This document shows positions 62,415 to 64,000 of a DNA stretch of 64,000 bases, piece by piece. The DNA comes from Lachnospira pectinoschiza. GTDB taxonomy: Bacteria; Bacillota; Clostridia; Lachnospirales; Lachnospiraceae. The position numbers and the translations under genes were made by a program. The notes beneath the pieces were generated by a model. It worked only from the letters and a program-made list of their open reading frames with translations, had not been told where the DNA came from and searched no databases. Numbering within the stretch: the first letter of the stretch is position 1; each line of letters opens with the position of its first letter. The stretch is from the NCBI RefSeq assembly GCF_900103815.1, contig NZ_FNHZ01000003.1, positions 62,001-126,000 of the forward strand, in the 5' to 3' direction.

Positions 62415-62660
62415 CTTGCGACATTTGAGAACCCTCTCGCATTAGAATTTGCCTTTGGCAAATCCGCTCGGGGCTACATCGCAACTGCTTTGCAGTTGCG
62501 ACATTTGGGAACCACCCGCCATTAAATCAGCCTTTCGGCTGAGGGCGGGGGCTACATCGCAACTGCTTTGCAGTTGCGACATTGGGGAACATCAGCCATT
62601 AGAATTTTGCTCGAGCAAAATCAGGCTGACGCTACATCGTAACTACTTCGTAGTTACGAC
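62415..62660 (-). repeat. Tandem hairpin array with covarying stems between fabG and fabF
   Basis: Three repeats of about 78-80 bp, each made of two hairpins. Type 1 hairpins at 62480-62500, 62558-62578 and 62638-62658 have 9-bp stems. The third differs from the others at two positions per arm, all compensated. Type 2 hairpins have unrelated but self-complementary arms, for example CCCGCC/GGCGGG with TCAGCC/GGCTGA (62515-62549) and TCAGCC/GGCTGA with ATTTTGC/GCAAAAT (62592-62629). Linkers are conserved (GACATT, GGGAAC, GCTACAT). A decayed type 1 unit lies at 62415-62425. Confidence 0.9.
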
Positions 62661-62661
62661 A

Positions 62662-63399
62662 TTAGATGCTCATGCCGCCATCAACGCTAATTACCTGTCC
62701 TGTTATATAGCTTGCTTCTTCTGAAGCAAGGAATGCTACTGTATTTGCAATATCCTCTACGCTACCCATTCTCTTTGTTGGAATTGATGCAATAGCGGCT
62801 GTCTTTGCATTTTCATTCATTGCTGCTGTCATATCTGTATCAATAAAACCTGGAGCTACTGCATTGATTGTTACCTTCTTTGCAGCAAGTTCCTTTGCCA
62901 TTGACTTTGTAAGACCAATAATACCAGCCTTTGAAGCTGAATAATTAGCCTGGCCTGCGTTACCGTGAAGACCAACAACACTTGTAAGGGAGATGATTCT
63001 TCCATACTTAGCCTTAAGCATAAGCTTATAAGCCTCTCTCATACAGTAAAATGTTCCGTAAAGATTAGTCTTTACAACTGCATCGAAATCCTCATCGCTC
63101 ATTCTAAGGGCAAGACCATCTCTTGTAATTCCGGCATTGTTTACTAAAATTTCAACCTTGCCTGTAAGAGTTAGGGCTTCCTCAAAAAGCTTCTTACAAT
63201 CCTCTGAATTAGATACATTTGCCTGAACACATAAAGCTTCAACGCCTAATTCTCTAATTTCCTTTGCTGTCTCTTCTGCTGCCGCACTGCTTGAATTGTA
63301 GTTAATTACAATATTGCAGCCTTTCTTTGCAAGTCCAAGCGCTATTGCCTTACCAATACCCTTAGCACCGCCAGTTACAATTGCTGTCTGTCCCTTCAT
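62662..63399 (-). CDS. fabG: 3-Oxoacyl-ACP reductase
   Basis: A 245-residue classical short-chain dehydrogenase reducing 3-oxoacyl-ACP with NADPH. TGGAKGIGKAIALGLA binds the cofactor and NNAG is present; the catalytic Ser-Tyr-Lys set is in ITS/LTSVVGLHGNAGQANYSASKAG-type sequence (YSASK here). The C-terminus ITGQVISVDGGMSI is typical. Its start overlaps the fabD stop by one base (TAATG). The stop codon lies 3 bp from the first hairpin of the array. Confidence 0.96.
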   Translation of the reverse strand: MKGQTAIVTGGAKGIGKAIALGLAKKGCNIVINYNSSSAAAEETAKEIRELGVEALCVQANVSNSEDCKKLFEEALTLTGKVEILVNNAGITRDGLALRMSDEDFDAVVKTNLYGTFYCMREAYKLMLKAKYGRIISLTSVVGLHGNAGQANYSASKAGIIGLTKSMAKELAAKKVTINAVAPGFIDTDMTAAMNENAKTAAIASIPTKRMGSVEDIANTVAFLASEEASYITGQVISVDGGMSI

Positions 63400-64000
63400 T
63401 AACTTGCCATCTCCTTTACTAGATTTTCATAATCAGCATAACTATCTATTGAATAGACCTTAACGCCCTCAACTGTCTTTTTAACAAAGCCAGCTAAAGT
63501 CTTACCTGGTCCGATTTCTACGATTGTGTCAACGCCTAAATCCTTAAGCTTTACAATAGTCTGTTCCATTCTTACAGGATTTTTAACCTGTGCAATTAAT
63601 AGATCAGAAACCTTTCTTTCCTGCTTCTCATCTGCAATAGCATTGAAAAGTACTGGCTTAGATAACTTTCTTTCATCTACTAAAAGGCCATTGTTGTTGT
63701 CGTTAAAATATTCCTCTAGCTTTTTGCTAGCAGGTTCCATATAGCTTGTGTGGAAAGCTGAGCTAACCTTTAGAGCTACACATCTTTTTGCACCGACTTC
63801 CTTTAACTTTTCTTCAGCCTCAGTAACTAACTGGCTTGCACCAGAAATAACAACCTGACCCTTGCAGTTAAAGTTAGAGATTTCAACGCTTAAAAGCATC
63901 TCTCCCTTGCTTTCTCTTTCCTTATTCTCTGCCTCATATTTTTTATTTATTTCATCTAAAACTGGCTTAATGTCCTCACCTGTTAAACCTAAGATTGCAC
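63399..64000 (-). CDS. fabD: Malonyl-CoA:ACP transacylase (partial)
   Basis: Partial gene whose 5' end lies beyond the right edge of the window; about 200 C-terminal residues are visible, beginning AILGLTGEDIKPVLDEI. FabD loads malonyl groups onto acyl carrier protein. The region seen includes NFNCKGQVVISGA, the catalytic His in SSAFHTSYMEPASKKL and VEIGPGKTLAGFVKKT. The active-site GHSLGE serine motif lies outside the window. Its stop overlaps the fabG start by one base, which implies translational coupling in a fabD-fabG-fabF-fabZ operon. Confidence 0.93.
   Translation of the reverse strand, partial: AILGLTGEDIKPVLDEINKKYEAENKERESKGEMLLSVEISNFNCKGQVVISGASQLVTEAEEKLKEVGAKRCVALKVSSAFHTSYMEPASKKLEEYFNDNNNGLLVDERKLSKPVLFNAIADEKQERKVSDLLIAQVKNPVRMEQTIVKLKDLGVDTIVEIGPGKTLAGFVKKTVEGVKVYSIDSYADYENLVKEMAS

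Noticed and set aside
62449..62724. Open frame across the fabG-fabF gap
   Set aside because: It exists only because the tandem hairpin repeats keep one frame open; no ribosome site, and the protein would be repeats of the hairpin sequence.

Overview
This AT-rich window reads as a chromosomal segment of an anaerobic, low-GC Gram-positive bacterium. The best guess is the Clostridia, family Lachnospiraceae (the pectin-degrading Lachnospira/Pseudobutyrivibrio/Butyrivibrio side). This rests on a meso-diaminopimelate dehydrogenase, a FucO-type iron alcohol dehydrogenase, a secreted family-9 pectate lyase, strong GGAGG ribosome sites, sigma-A-type TTGACA-17-TATAAT promoters and the gene order of the type II fatty-acid operon. 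The family is inferred from gene content; no 16S gene is present. No phage, insertion sequence, integrase or CRISPR array was found.

Layout. 1-3.9 kb: end of a histidine phosphatase, fucO, a HAD phosphatase and ddh. 3.9-5.7 kb: gene-free, with tRNA-Gly(GCC) followed by duplicated and degenerate copies of its own 3' end, then a four-copy 116-bp tandem repeat. 5.7-12 kb: an aminotransferase, a barstar/barnase pair (the barnase apparently an exported lipoprotein), a PAP2 membrane phosphatase, and an operon of a degenerate ABC ATPase, a membrane protein and an Asp-box surface protein. 12-20 kb: carAB, a lipoprotein with an asparaginase fold but no catalytic residues, an SseB-like protein behind a possible pseudoknot leader, and a cell-wall amidase. 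20-22.5 kb: a Fic protein and two unknown envelope proteins.

22.5-38 kb: a TtcA-like enzyme with a MATE pump, a MacB/LolD-type ABC system behind a nested dyad, alr, ktrBA potassium uptake, a MetE-like methyltransferase divergent from a LysR regulator, a MATE-MarR operon whose promoter carries a perfect dyad, and a PH-domain/EamA/pyridoxamine kinase operon. 38-45 kb: the pectate lyase, then a metal-efflux set (ArsR repressor, metallochaperone, P-type ATPase) with a 12-2-12 operator, and an HD-GYP protein. 45-52 kb: a MarR-controlled heterodimeric ABC exporter, proA and a QorB-like reductase. 52-60 kb: a signalling block (EAL protein, hybrid kinase with HPt, two-domain response regulator) and a dipeptidase. 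60-64 kb: fabD-fabG-fabF-fabZ read leftwards, then a MarR-type regulator.

The most unusual material is non-coding. Several intergenic regions carry hairpins whose two arms change together while the linkers stay the same. The clearest is a three-unit array filling the fabG-fabF gap. Two identical 35-bp palindromes flank the EAL gene, and a 24-bp palindrome is shared by two terminator regions 30 kb apart. These look like one or more undescribed families of small palindromic elements.
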